Shown here piece after piece: positions 8,494-16,814 of a stretch of DNA of 64,000 nt (the first letter of the stretch is position 1; every line of letters starts with the position of its first letter). This stretch comes from Paraburkholderia sp. BCC1885 (GTDB taxonomy: Bacteria; Pseudomonadota; Gammaproteobacteria; Burkholderiales; Burkholderiaceae). Position numbers and translations under genes: made by a program. Below the pieces are notes generated by a model. That model saw only the letters and a program-made list of their open reading frames with translations, made no database searches and was not told where the DNA came from. The stretch is taken from contig NZ_CAAJGM010000133.1 of assembly GCF_900996235.1 (NCBI RefSeq), forward strand, positions 62,001 through 126,000, written 5' to 3'.

Positions 8494-8555
8494 AACCTAT
8501 CCCATCGCTCACGCTTTTGCTAGACTGACCGGCACCTGAATCCTCCGCGTCCCGC

Positions 8556-9359
8556 ATGTTCTCCACCCAGCGACAAGCCGAAATCCTGCGCCTCGTGCAG
8601 GCGCAGCGAACCTGCACGGTCATTGAACTGGCCGAGATTTTCGCCGTGTCCGACGAAACCATCCGCCGCGACCTCAAGCCATTGATCGCCGAAGGCGTGC
8701 TCATCAAGGTGCATGGCGGCGTGATGCTGCCTGGCCGGCTCGACGAGCCGCCGTTCCAGCGCCGCTTGCAGGAGAACCTCGAGGCGAAGCGGCTGATGGC
8801 GGCAAGCGTATGCGAGATGGTGCGCGACGGCGACTCACTGATTCTCGACGGCGGCACGACCTGCGTGCATATCGCCAATGCGTTGTGCGCGCGCTCGCGG
8901 CTGACGGTGGTCACCAACTCAGCGGAAATTGCCCGCACGCTCGCGCCACGCAACGGTAACCGCGTGTTCGTCGCCGGCGGCGAAGTGCGCGCCGACGACT
9001 GCGCCGCGTTCGGCGAGAGCGCGCTGACGTTTGTCCGCCAGTTTCACGTGCGTTACGCGATTGTCTCGGTCACGGCCATCGACGCGCAGGGCCGTTTTAT
9101 GGACGCACAGCCCGACGACGTCGCGTATTCGCTGGCCGCATTCGCGCAGGCCGAGCGGCGTGTGGTCGCGGCGGATCACTCGAAGTTCGGGCATAGCGCG
9201 CTGGTGCACGCGTTTGGCTGCGACGCAGTGGACCTCCTGATCACGGATGAGGCGCCGTCACCGGCGCTTGCGCAGGTATTCGCCACGGCTGAGCTTGAAG
9301 TGCGCGTCGGCGCGCCGGCCTCCGCCGCGCCGGTTGATCCCGCGAGCGCAACGGCCTGA
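8556..9359 (+). CDS. DeoR/GlpR-family transcriptional regulator
   Basis: A 267-residue DeoR-family repressor. The N-terminal winged helix (about residues 5-60) contains CTVIELAEIFAVSDETIRRDL, the recognition-helix signature of the family, then IKVHGG. The C-terminal sugar-phosphate-type sensor domain shows DGDSLILDGGTTCVHIANAL and ITDEAPSPALAQVF. Members usually respond to phosphorylated sugars, yet here the divergent neighbour is an N-methyl amino acid dehydrogenase, so the effector is open. The TGTGGAAA repeats between the two genes are candidate operators. Start: ATG at 8556, matching the usual N-terminus of the family. Confidence 0.9.
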   Translation: MFSTQRQAEILRLVQAQRTCTVIELAEIFAVSDETIRRDLKPLIAEGVLIKVHGGVMLPGRLDEPPFQRRLQENLEAKRLMAASVCEMVRDGDSLILDGGTTCVHIANALCARSRLTVVTNSAEIARTLAPRNGNRVFVAGGEVRADDCAAFGESALTFVRQFHVRYAIVSVTAIDAQGRFMDAQPDDVAYSLAAFAQAERRVVAADHSKFGHSALVHAFGCDAVDLLITDEAPSPALAQVFATAELEVRVGAPASAAPVDPASATA

Positions 9360-9610
9360 ACGGTCGGTGCTGCGTGGGCACGGCGCAGCGTCAGCGCATT
9401 CCTGGCATATCTGCAAACATTTCCACCGTCACCTGTCAACGTTGCGCTAACGGCCATTTCCGGCCCATGCGAAAATAGCGGGTTAGCAACGGCGAACACA
9501 GTGCGCAACGGCAGGGCCGGTTATCGCAGGAGAACCTGGCGAATGCGCCGGCGCCCTGAAAAGCACGTTACGTCGCCACGCGCCAGAACACGCATGCATG
9601 AGGCACCCGG

Positions 9611-12600
9611 ATGTCGTCAGTTTTCTACGATCGAGAAGATATTACGAAGTGGTTAGGGGCGAAAACCGTCGACAAGGCACGCGAGTATGTCGGCGCAGTC
9701 TCGAATCTGCGCTGGAACGACCGCACCCTGAGCGGCGAAGTGCAGGGTACCCAGCGCCATCCTTACTCGGTGGACGTCAAGTTTCACGATATCGGCGACG
9801 ACCTGTGGGTGGAGGGCGATTGCTCCTGCCCCGTCGGGTTCCAGTGCAAGCACATGGCGGCCGTGCTGATGGCGGCGCTCGGCGAAGCCTCCGCGGACCA
9901 GAGCGCCGTGCGTCCCGAACTGGTCAGATGGCTGGAGACTTTCCGCGCCCATGCCGAAACCGAGCTGCCGGGCATCAGGCGGGGCAGCATCGCGCCGACT
10001 CATGCGCTGATTTACCGGCTCGGCTGGTCGCGCCACGAGCAGCGTCACGAGATCCAGTTGTTCAAGGGACGGCTCGGCGTGGACGGCGAGGTCCGCGCCA
10101 TCGACGAGCCATGGAGCAACGTCGAAGCCGCTCTGATCAAGCCGCCCAAATTCGTTGCCGACGACGATCTCGTCATTCTGCGCAGCCTGTGGCTTGGCCA
10201 TGCGCGCGACAACCGCGGGCAATTCATTCTGCGCGGCAACAGCGGCGGCGAGATTTTGCACCGGCTGATCGCAACCGGGCGGCTCTTTCCCGCGGCGTCC
10301 ACGGATGCGGTTTTGAAGCGGCCGTTGCGCCCGCTGACGATGGGCACCACGCGGCCGGGGCGAATCGAATGGGAAACCCTGGCCGACAACCGTCTGCGCC
10401 CGGTCCTGTGCACTGAGCCGCCGGCTGCGATGGTGCTTGCCACCGAGCCCGTCTGGTATGTCGACGAAGAGGCCGGCGAAGCGGGCATTGTCGAGCTCTC
10501 CTTACCGTTCCAGCAACTGCCTGACTACCTGTCGATGCCGCCCATTTCGCTCGCGGAGGCACCTCTGGTGGCTGCCGTGCTGCGCGAGATCGCACCGGAC
10601 TTGCCCCTGCCGCCCGCGCTCGACAACAGCAAAGTGCGCGTGATCGATACCGACCCGGTGCCGGTCATCGTACTCAACACGCAGCCGATGGGCGCGCTTG
10701 GTGTCGGCAAACCGGCCCAGCGCGATCATCTGCTGGACTTCGCCGCGGTCAGCTTCGATTACGAAGGCGTCAGCGTCAAGGCGGAAAGCCGCGCCACCGT
10801 GGTGCCGCTTCCGGGCGGCAACGTGATCCATATCCGGCGTCGCTACGACACCGAAAAACAGCGCCTGCTCGAATTACGCAAGGCCGGCCTGCAGGTGGTG
10901 CCGGCCAACGGCGCGTATTCCCGTCACGCCTTGCCGGAGACGCTGCTCGCCTTGCCCGACCCCGAGGCATGGTCCGAGTTCGTCGACGAAGCCGTGCCCG
11001 CGCTCGACAGCAAGGGCTGGCGGGTGACCGTCGCAGCGACTTTCCGTCACAACGTAATTGAAATCGATGCGATCGAAGGCACCGCGCGCCAGGCCGGCGA
11101 CGGCTGGTTCGACCTCGAAATGGGCATCACGCTTGGGGATCGCACGGTGCGTCTGGAACCGCTGCTGGCGGGACTGTTCCGGCGCGACCGGCGCTGGCTC
11201 GGCGGCGGCCTCGACATGATCGACGATGAAGAGGATATCGAACTCACCACCGAGCGCGCCGAACGTCTGCGGTTGCGCGCGGGCCGTCTCAAACCGGTGG
11301 TGCGCGTGCTGGTCGATCTGTTCGACGGCCTCGGCAGCTGGAAAGGTGACGATAACCTCAGGATTCCTGAACTTGATGCAGGACGCCTCGCCGCGCTCAC
11401 CGATACGGGCCGCTGGCAGTTCCAGGGCGACGACTCGATCCGCCGACTGGCGCAGCGTCTGCAGAACGGCGGCGGCGTGACCGAAGCGCCGTTGCCGCGC
11501 GGACTGCGGGCCGAATTGCGCACGTATCAGCATCAAGGGCTGAGCTGGATGCAGTTTCTGCGCGAGCATAACCTGGCCGGCATCCTCGCCGACGACATGG
11601 GCCTCGGCAAGACCGTCCAGACCTTGGCCCACGTGCTGGCGGAAAAGGAAGCCGGGCGCCTCGACCGTCCGGCGCTGATCGTCGTGCCCACTACGCTGGT
11701 GCACAACTGGCGCGAAGAAGCGCAGCGTTTTGCGCCGGATCTAAAGGTACTGGTGCTGAACGGGCCGCAGCGCAAAGAGCGTTTCGAACTGATCGGCCAG
11801 CATGATCTGATTCTCACCACGTATGCCTTGCTGTGGCGCGACCACGCGGTGTTGTCCGAGCACGAATATCACCTGCTGATTCTCGACGAGGCGCAATATG
11901 TGAAGAACGCCACCACCAAATCGGCCACGGCAATTCGCGATCTGCGCGCGCGGCACCGTTTGTGCCTGACCGGCACGCCGCTTGAGAATCACCTCGGCGA
12001 GTTGTGGGCGCAGTTCGATTTTCTGCTGCCGGGTTTTCTCGGCACGCAGAAAGATTTCGCCAAGCGCTGGCGCAATCCGATCGAACGCAACGGCGACGGC
12101 GTGCGACGCGAACTGCTGGCGCGGCGGATTCGTCCGTTCATGCTGCGCCGTCGTAAGGACGAAGTGGCGAAAGAACTGCCGGAGAAAACCACCATCGTGC
12201 GCAGCGTGGATCTGGAGGGTGCGCAGCGTGATCTGTACGAAATCGTCCGCACGGCGATGCAGGAAAAGGTGCGCGCCGCCGTCAACTCGCAAGGGCTCGC
12301 GCGTAGTCACATCATCGTGCTCGACGCGCTGCTCAAGCTGCGCCAGGTGTGCTGCGATCCGCGTCTCGTGAAGCTGGACAAGGCAGCGCGCGTCAAGGAA
12401 TCCGCCAAGCTCGAACTATTGCTGGGGATGCTGCCGGCGCTGATCGAAGAGGGCCGCCGCGTGCTGCTGTTTTCGCAGTTCACAGGCATGCTGGACCTGA
12501 TCGCGGCCGCGCTCGACAAGGCCGCCATCCCCTACGTCACCCTGACCGGCGACACCACCGATCGCGCCACGCCCGTGCAACGCTTCCAGCGCGGCGAGGT

Positions 12601-12931
12601 GCCGCTGTTCCTGATCAGCCTGAAGGCCGGCGGCGTCGGCCTGAATCTCACGGCGGCGGATACGGTGATCCACTACGATCCCTGGTGGAACCCGGCCGCC
12701 GAGAATCAGGCGACCGACCGCGCTCACCGGCTCGGCCAGGACAAGCCGGTGTTCGTCTACAAGCTGATCGCGGTGGGCAGCATCGAAGAAAAAATCGTCC
12801 GTTTGCAGGAGAAGAAGGCGGCGCTGGCGGACAGCATCCTCTCCGAAGATGCGGCCGGAGCGGTTAAATTCTCGGACGACGATCTCGAAGCCTTGTTCGC
12901 GCCCATGCCGGAGATCGCGCGCGCGAGCTGA
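9611..12931 (+). CDS. SWIM-domain SNF2-family helicase
   Basis: An 1106-residue SWI2/SNF2 ATPase. The N-terminal SWIM zinc finger is explicit: Cys71-x-Cys73-x5-Cys79-x-His81. A long bacterial SNF2-associated middle region (about 100-600) follows, then the two RecA-like lobes. Lobe 1 has Walker A in LADDMGLGKTVQTLA (about residue 660), DEAQ in LLILDEAQYVKN (about 757) and LCLTGTPLENHLGELW. Lobe 2 has LLFSQFTGMLDLI and motifs V/VI in SLKAGGVGLNLTAADTVIHY and ATDRAHRLGQ. Such proteins translocate on duplex DNA and are linked to transcription recycling (RapA-like) or repair; this one's role is unknown. It is monocistronic, with a 250-bp leader in which no clear promoter was seen. Confidence 0.92.
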   Translation: MSSVFYDREDITKWLGAKTVDKAREYVGAVSNLRWNDRTLSGEVQGTQRHPYSVDVKFHDIGDDLWVEGDCSCPVGFQCKHMAAVLMAALGEASADQSAVRPELVRWLETFRAHAETELPGIRRGSIAPTHALIYRLGWSRHEQRHEIQLFKGRLGVDGEVRAIDEPWSNVEAALIKPPKFVADDDLVILRSLWLGHARDNRGQFILRGNSGGEILHRLIATGRLFPAASTDAVLKRPLRPLTMGTTRPGRIEWETLADNRLRPVLCTEPPAAMVLATEPVWYVDEEAGEAGIVELSLPFQQLPDYLSMPPISLAEAPLVAAVLREIAPDLPLPPALDNSKVRVIDTDPVPVIVLNTQPMGALGVGKPAQRDHLLDFAAVSFDYEGVSVKAESRATVVPLPGGNVIHIRRRYDTEKQRLLELRKAGLQVVPANGAYSRHALPETLLALPDPEAWSEFVDEAVPALDSKGWRVTVAATFRHNVIEIDAIEGTARQAGDGWFDLEMGITLGDRTVRLEPLLAGLFRRDRRWLGGGLDMIDDEEDIELTTERAERLRLRAGRLKPVVRVLVDLFDGLGSWKGDDNLRIPELDAGRLAALTDTGRWQFQGDDSIRRLAQRLQNGGGVTEAPLPRGLRAELRTYQHQGLSWMQFLREHNLAGILADDMGLGKTVQTLAHVLAEKEAGRLDRPALIVVPTTLVHNWREEAQRFAPDLKVLVLNGPQRKERFELIGQHDLILTTYALLWRDHAVLSEHEYHLLILDEAQYVKNATTKSATAIRDLRARHRLCLTGTPLENHLGELWAQFDFLLPGFLGTQKDFAKRWRNPIERNGDGVRRELLARRIRPFMLRRRKDEVAKELPEKTTIVRSVDLEGAQRDLYEIVRTAMQEKVRAAVNSQGLARSHIIVLDALLKLRQVCCDPRLVKLDKAARVKESAKLELLLGMLPALIEEGRRVLLFSQFTGMLDLIAAALDKAAIPYVTLTGDTTDRATPVQRFQRGEVPLFLISLKAGGVGLNLTAADTVIHYDPWWNPAAENQATDRAHRLGQDKPVFVYKLIAVGSIEEKIVRLQEKKAALADSILSEDAAGAVKFSDDDLEALFAPMPEIARAS

Positions 12932-12938
12932 CGGCGCA

Positions 12939-12981
12939 GGCCCGCTGCAACACCTGCAATCAGGCGCGTGCGCAGCGGGCC
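12939..12981 (+). terminator. hairpin after the SNF2 helicase gene
   Basis: GGCCCGCTGC (12939-12948) and GCAGCGGGCC (12972-12981) form a perfect 10-bp stem with a 23-nt loop, starting eight bases after the helicase stop. No T-run follows, so termination is probable rather than certain. Confidence 0.45.
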
Positions 12982-13122
12982 GCCAAAGCCGGAACCGCAC
13001 GCAATATGAATACCGTGCCGGTCCCGGCGGGTGAGCCGCGGGATAATCCTGGGCCGCCGTGGCGTATGCCTCGGCAGGGTCAACCGGTAAGATCGCAGCA
13101 TCCGCGACGACTGGAAGCGAAA

Positions 13123-13677
13123 ATGACTCGAAACCGGCGCTGGCTGCTTGCTGTGGTTGTGTCGACAGTGTCCTGGCTGGCCGCTTGCACGAGCGGCACG
13201 CCGTCCGCAAACGGCGAACCCCCATTGCCTTCCGCGGATGAAGTGACCCGCCGCTGCCTCGTGCGCGCCACCGCCAACGGCGCATCCCGTCCGGCGCTCG
13301 ACCAGCTCAATGCCGTGCAATGGCGCATGTATGTCGGTTGTGCGCTGTCCAGCAATCTGTCCGTCGCGTCGACCAGTGTGCCGGACAACCCCGAGGGCGT
13401 GGTGTCGATCCATTTCGATTCGGCCGGCGCCGTGAGCTCGGTGGGGCAACTCGGTTCGAGCGGCAACCCGGCATGGGACGCCGCGATCCAGCGCGCAATC
13501 GCCGCCGCCTCGCCCTTGCCCGCGATCCACGCGTCGCACGAAATTTCCCGCGTCGATCTGCATTTCCGGCCGCAACCGCAACCGCGCGGCATCGGCGGCA
13601 GCACCGGGCTGACCGGGGAAAGCCACTGGTCGGTCCATCACTGCAACACGGTGGGCAGCGCCACGGCATGCGATTGA
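13123..13677 (+). CDS. lipoprotein with TonB-C-like domain
   Basis: A 184-residue predicted lipoprotein. The N-terminus has basic residues, a hydrophobic core and a lipobox-like LAAC (cysteine about residue 23), so it is probably lipidated and faces the periplasm. The C-terminal half (VVSIHFDSAGAVSSVGQLGS, then WDAAIQRAIAAASPLP) matches the pattern of TonB C-terminal-like domains: a beta-alpha-beta unit in which a residue pair is averaged over repeated products. The start at 13123 has GGAAG at five-base spacing; an upstream frame-open GTG/ATG region lacks a signal peptide. It has no operon partner. Function unknown, possibly cell-envelope maintenance. Confidence 0.75.
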   Translation: MTRNRRWLLAVVVSTVSWLAACTSGTPSANGEPPLPSADEVTRRCLVRATANGASRPALDQLNAVQWRMYVGCALSSNLSVASTSVPDNPEGVVSIHFDSAGAVSSVGQLGSSGNPAWDAAIQRAIAAASPLPAIHASHEISRVDLHFRPQPQPRGIGGSTGLTGESHWSVHHCNTVGSATACD

Positions 13678-13709
13678 GCGGAACGCGAGTGCTGCGCGAA
13701 TCGGCACAA

Positions 13710-13738
13710 TTGACAATCGATCTAACAATCTTTAAACG
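13710..13738 (+). promoter_or_regulatory. candidate sigma-70 promoter before the small unknown gene
   Basis: A consensus -35 TTGACA (13710-13715) is followed after 17 bp by TAAACG (13733-13738), inside an unusually AT-rich stretch for this genome. The -35 is perfect and the -10 weak. Confidence 0.4.
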
Positions 13739-13770
13739 ATTTAAATTGAGACTGTTCTTATACTGTCCCG

Positions 13771-13789
13771 ACAGATTGTAAATATCTGT
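13771..13789. promoter_or_regulatory. inverted repeat, possible operator
   Basis: ACAGAT (13771-13776) and ATCTGT (13784-13789) are separated by seven bases, about 35-50 bp downstream of the candidate promoter and about 100 bp before the next start codon. A regulator-binding site is possible; no regulator is adjacent. Confidence 0.25.
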
Positions 13790-13885
13790 TGATATTCACA
13801 GCAGGGCATGACGAATAAGTATGCGAATTGCATCGCGCTGGGCGGCATGGCGTGACGGCTGTTGCGTCGCTTAACGAGGAACCGG

Positions 13886-14305
13886 ATGTTTTTTAGACCG
13901 CGCACGACGCGCATTCCGTTCACGGCGAACGAGCAGAAGCGCAAAGCGGGACAACGCCTGCAGCGCATCGAATTCGACCTGACGAGCGACCGTCACGCGC
14001 GGGCGGCGACCGAAGCCTATGCGGATGCGTGCGCCGTCGATATGCCTTGGCTTGCCGAATGGCTGCGCGAATCGTCGGCGCCGGGCGCGGGGGATCTGAG
14101 CGCCTGCGCGGCCACGGTGCGGCGCGTGTTCGGCCTCGCGCAGGACTGGGCGGCGGCCCAGCCGGACTACGCGCACAGCGCGTGGGAGCATGTACGGATT
14201 CATCTCGAGGCGGCGCTGAGCCGTCGCCCAAAGCCGCAGGACGATGCGGAAAACGACGACAGCGAGGACGAGGCGTATCGCCTCGCGCCCGCCAGGACAG
14301 GTTAG
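13886..14305 (+). CDS. small protein of unknown function
   Basis: A 139-residue hydrophilic protein that I do not recognise. It has a basic N-terminus (MFFRPRTTRIPFTANEQKRK), an alpha-helical middle containing tryptophans (DMPWLAEWLRES, GLAQDWAAAQPDYAHSAWEHVR), and an acidic tail (DDAENDDSEDEAYRL). No signal peptide, membrane segment or metal motif is evident. The ATG at 13886 was chosen because GAGGA lies five bases before it. The AT-rich upstream region with a good -35 supports its being a real transcription unit. It lies between an unrelated lipoprotein gene and a response-regulator operon and shows no coupling to either. Confidence 0.6.
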   Translation: MFFRPRTTRIPFTANEQKRKAGQRLQRIEFDLTSDRHARAATEAYADACAVDMPWLAEWLRESSAPGAGDLSACAATVRRVFGLAQDWAAAQPDYAHSAWEHVRIHLEAALSRRPKPQDDAENDDSEDEAYRLAPARTG

Positions 14306-14674
14306 ACGGGGCCAGCGGGAACGCGTCACGGCGCGAGTGAGACCAGTTGTATAACCCGGCGATACGTCCGGTGAGCGGCCCCGGCAGGCCGGTCGAAGAA
14401 TCTGAGAGACGGCTCGCGCGTGTGAGCCGATACCGGATGGCAGGCGATTGGCATTCGGAAGGGGATGGCTGTTTTCGATTATGATGAAAAAGCCTATTCA
14501 CGCCATGTGACGAGGCAAGTTGCGCTCCATTTTTGAGATATGCCGAATACCTGTTTTAAACGGGGTTCAGGATGCGTGACTCATAACCGATAAATAGCAT
14601 TGTCGATGGGGGAATCCGTTGACTCGTTGACCGGCCATCCAGATACGAATAACGGTGTTGCGATGCGGGGTGTT
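14306..14674. other. intergenic region before the response-regulator operon
   Basis: About 370 bp without a convincing gene. The second half is relatively AT-rich (for example around 14477-14605) and should hold the promoter of the response regulator, but no well-spaced -35/-10 pair stands out. TTG/ATG codons at 14600-14606 are in frame with the regulator but lack a ribosome site. Confidence 0.5.
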
Positions 14675-15373
14675 ATGAGAATTGCAGTCCTGGATGACGA
14701 TCCGGCTCAGGCGGATCTGGTGTGTCAAACCCTTTCGGCCGCTGGCCACGTTTGCCACGCGTATGCCGAAGGCCGTGCGCTCGTGCGCCAGCTCAGGCGT
14801 CAGACGTTCGATCTGCTGGTGCTGGACTGGAATGTGCCTGACATGTCCGGCGAAGAAGTGCTGCGCTGGGTTCGGGAGAGCCTCTCCGAGCGTTTGCCGG
14901 TGCTGTTCATGACGAGCCGCAGCCGCGAAACTGACATCACCTCGATCCTCAATACAGGGGCGGACGATTACGTCGTCAAGCCGGTGTCGGCGGGCGTGCT
15001 GCTGGCGCGCGTCGGCTCGCTATTGCGGCGCGCCTACATGCTCAATACCACCGCGCTCAAGGAAGTGTTCGGGGAATACGAATTCGATCTGAGCGCCAAG
15101 CACGTGCTGGTGCGCGGCACCGCCGTCGCGGTCACGCAAAAGGAATTCGACCTGGCGCTGCTGCTGTTCCAGCACCTGAGCCGGCCGCTGTCGCGCGCCC
15201 ATATCCTCGACGTGATCTGGAAGCAGGCCACTGAAATCCCGTCGCGTACCATGGATACGCACGTCTCCATGTTGCGCAGCAAATTGGGCCTGCGGCCCGA
15301 AAACGGTTATCGCCTGACGCCGATCTACGGCTACGGCTACCGGCTCGAGCGTATCGAAACGGGGGCGGTGTGA
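14675..15373 (+). CDS. OmpR-family response regulator
   Basis: A 232-residue two-component response regulator. The receiver domain shows the acidic pair in MRIAVLDDDPAQAD, the phospho-acceptor aspartate in LLVLDWNVPDMSGEE, and the conserved lysine in DDYVVKPVSAGVLLARV. The C-terminal OmpR-type winged helix (about 130-228) includes VTQKEFDLALLLF and the recognition region RTMDTHVSMLRSKLGL. The start at 14675 places the receiver fold directly at the N-terminus; ATGs at 14663 and 14606 are in frame. Its last bases overlap the next gene (GTGA). The LysM-FecR protein and CHASE2 kinase that follow are the obvious signal partner and cognate kinase. Confidence 0.93.
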   Translation: MRIAVLDDDPAQADLVCQTLSAAGHVCHAYAEGRALVRQLRRQTFDLLVLDWNVPDMSGEEVLRWVRESLSERLPVLFMTSRSRETDITSILNTGADDYVVKPVSAGVLLARVGSLLRRAYMLNTTALKEVFGEYEFDLSAKHVLVRGTAVAVTQKEFDLALLLFQHLSRPLSRAHILDVIWKQATEIPSRTMDTHVSMLRSKLGLRPENGYRLTPIYGYGYRLERIETGAV

Positions 15374-16797
15374 GCTTGTCCGCTGCCATGCTGCCGGCCC
15401 GTCGGCCGGCGGGAAACACGCGCCGTGCGCTCGCGGCGCTGGTGCCGTGCCTCGCCGTGGCGCTCGGGTTTGCGCCCGCGCTGGCTAACGCGCGTAACGC
15501 GCGCAAGAACCATAGCGAGCCCGTCGTCACGGTGACTTACACGACCGAGGCGGGCGACACGCTGTATGAAATCGCCGCGCGCTACCTGCGCGACTCGCAC
15601 GACTGGGCCGTGCTCAGCCGCCTCAACCACGTGCCCGCGCCGCGCCGTCTACAGGCCGGCATCGAGATCAAGCTGCCGGCCGCGTTGCTGCGCGAAGACA
15701 CCGAATCCGCCCGCGTCGTGACGGCGAGCGGCCCGGTCGAGCGGGCTTTCGGCGCCGGTCCCTATACGCCGCTCGCGCCCGGCATGTTGCTCGGTGAAGG
15801 CGATCGGCTGCGCACCGGCCACGAGGGCTTCGTGACGCTGGAACTCGCAGACGGCTCGCACGTGACGGTCTCGCAGGACGGCATGGTCGAGATCGGCAAG
15901 CTGCGTCAGACGGTGGTGACAGGTGCGTCGGACCACGTCATCAATCTGCAGCACGGCGAGGTCGACAGCGAAGTCACGCATGCGACCAGGAAAGACGACC
16001 GCTTCCAGATCCGTTCGCCTTCCGTGGTGGCCGGCGTGCGCGGCACGCGCTTTCGCGTGAACTACGACGCCGGCCAGCAGCAGACTTCCGTGGAGGTGCT
16101 GGACGGCGCGGTCGGCGTAGATTCGGGCAACGTAGCCGCGCCGGCGCCGGGCGTGCCCTTGCAGGCGTCAGAGCAACTCGTCGCGGCACGCTTCGGCAAT
16201 GTCTCGAACGCCGGCGGTGCAATCGGCGCGCCGGTCGAATTGCTGAGCGCGCCGGCCTTGGCCGATCCCGCCAGGGTCCAGGATGGCCAGACGGTCGCCT
16301 TCGATCTCGTGCCGGACAGCCGCGCAGCCGGCTACCGCGTGCAGATTGCGCGCGATGCGGACCTGCTCGACCTGATCCGCGATCAGCCGGTTAGCGCGCC
16401 CCACGCCGATTTCGGCGCGCTGCCCGACGGCACCTACTTCGTGCGCATCTCGGCCATCGCTCGCAACGGTCTCGAAGGTCTGCCGCAGACCTATAGCTTC
16501 GAGCGGCGCCAATTGGGCCTGTCTGCCTCGGCGACGCCGCGCCCCGGCACGCGCGACTACACGTTCCGCTGGTTCGCGAGCCGCCCGGGCGTGGAGACGC
16601 GCTTTCGCTTCGTGCTCGCCGCGACGGCCGATCTGCGCAAGCCAATTGTGGATCGACCGGATCTGCCGGCCGGCGAGATCGTGGTGACGGATCTGCCGCG
16701 CGGCGTTTATTATTGGACGGTAATTGCCGAGCAGTTCGAAAACGGCCGGTTCTACGAGAAGGGCAGTGCCGTCCGGTCGTTCACGCTTGCCCGTTAG
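15370..16797 (+). CDS. LysM and FecR domain exported protein
   Basis: A 475-residue exported protein. After a signal peptide (about residues 1-40, ALAALVPCLAVALGFAPALA) comes a LysM peptidoglycan-binding motif (about 52-100: EAGDTLYEIAARYLRDS, ending IKLPAALL). A FecR domain follows (about 125-260: EGDRLRTGHEGFVTLELADG, FQIRSPSVVAGVRGTRFRVN), then two fibronectin-III-like regions to the end. FecR domains in this setting probably sense or transmit an envelope state rather than iron. The gene starts with GTG overlapping the response-regulator stop and is followed 17 bp later by the CHASE2 kinase. It may therefore be the periplasmic input of that two-component system; this role is inferred from the operon. 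Confidence 0.88.
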   Translation: MSLSAAMLPARRPAGNTRRALAALVPCLAVALGFAPALANARNARKNHSEPVVTVTYTTEAGDTLYEIAARYLRDSHDWAVLSRLNHVPAPRRLQAGIEIKLPAALLREDTESARVVTASGPVERAFGAGPYTPLAPGMLLGEGDRLRTGHEGFVTLELADGSHVTVSQDGMVEIGKLRQTVVTGASDHVINLQHGEVDSEVTHATRKDDRFQIRSPSVVAGVRGTRFRVNYDAGQQQTSVEVLDGAVGVDSGNVAAPAPGVPLQASEQLVAARFGNVSNAGGAIGAPVELLSAPALADPARVQDGQTVAFDLVPDSRAAGYRVQIARDADLLDLIRDQPVSAPHADFGALPDGTYFVRISAIARNGLEGLPQTYSFERRQLGLSASATPRPGTRDYTFRWFASRPGVETRFRFVLAATADLRKPIVDRPDLPAGEIVVTDLPRGVYYWTVIAEQFENGRFYEKGSAVRSFTLAR

Positions 16798-16814
16798 GAC
16801 GCTAACCTCCACGC

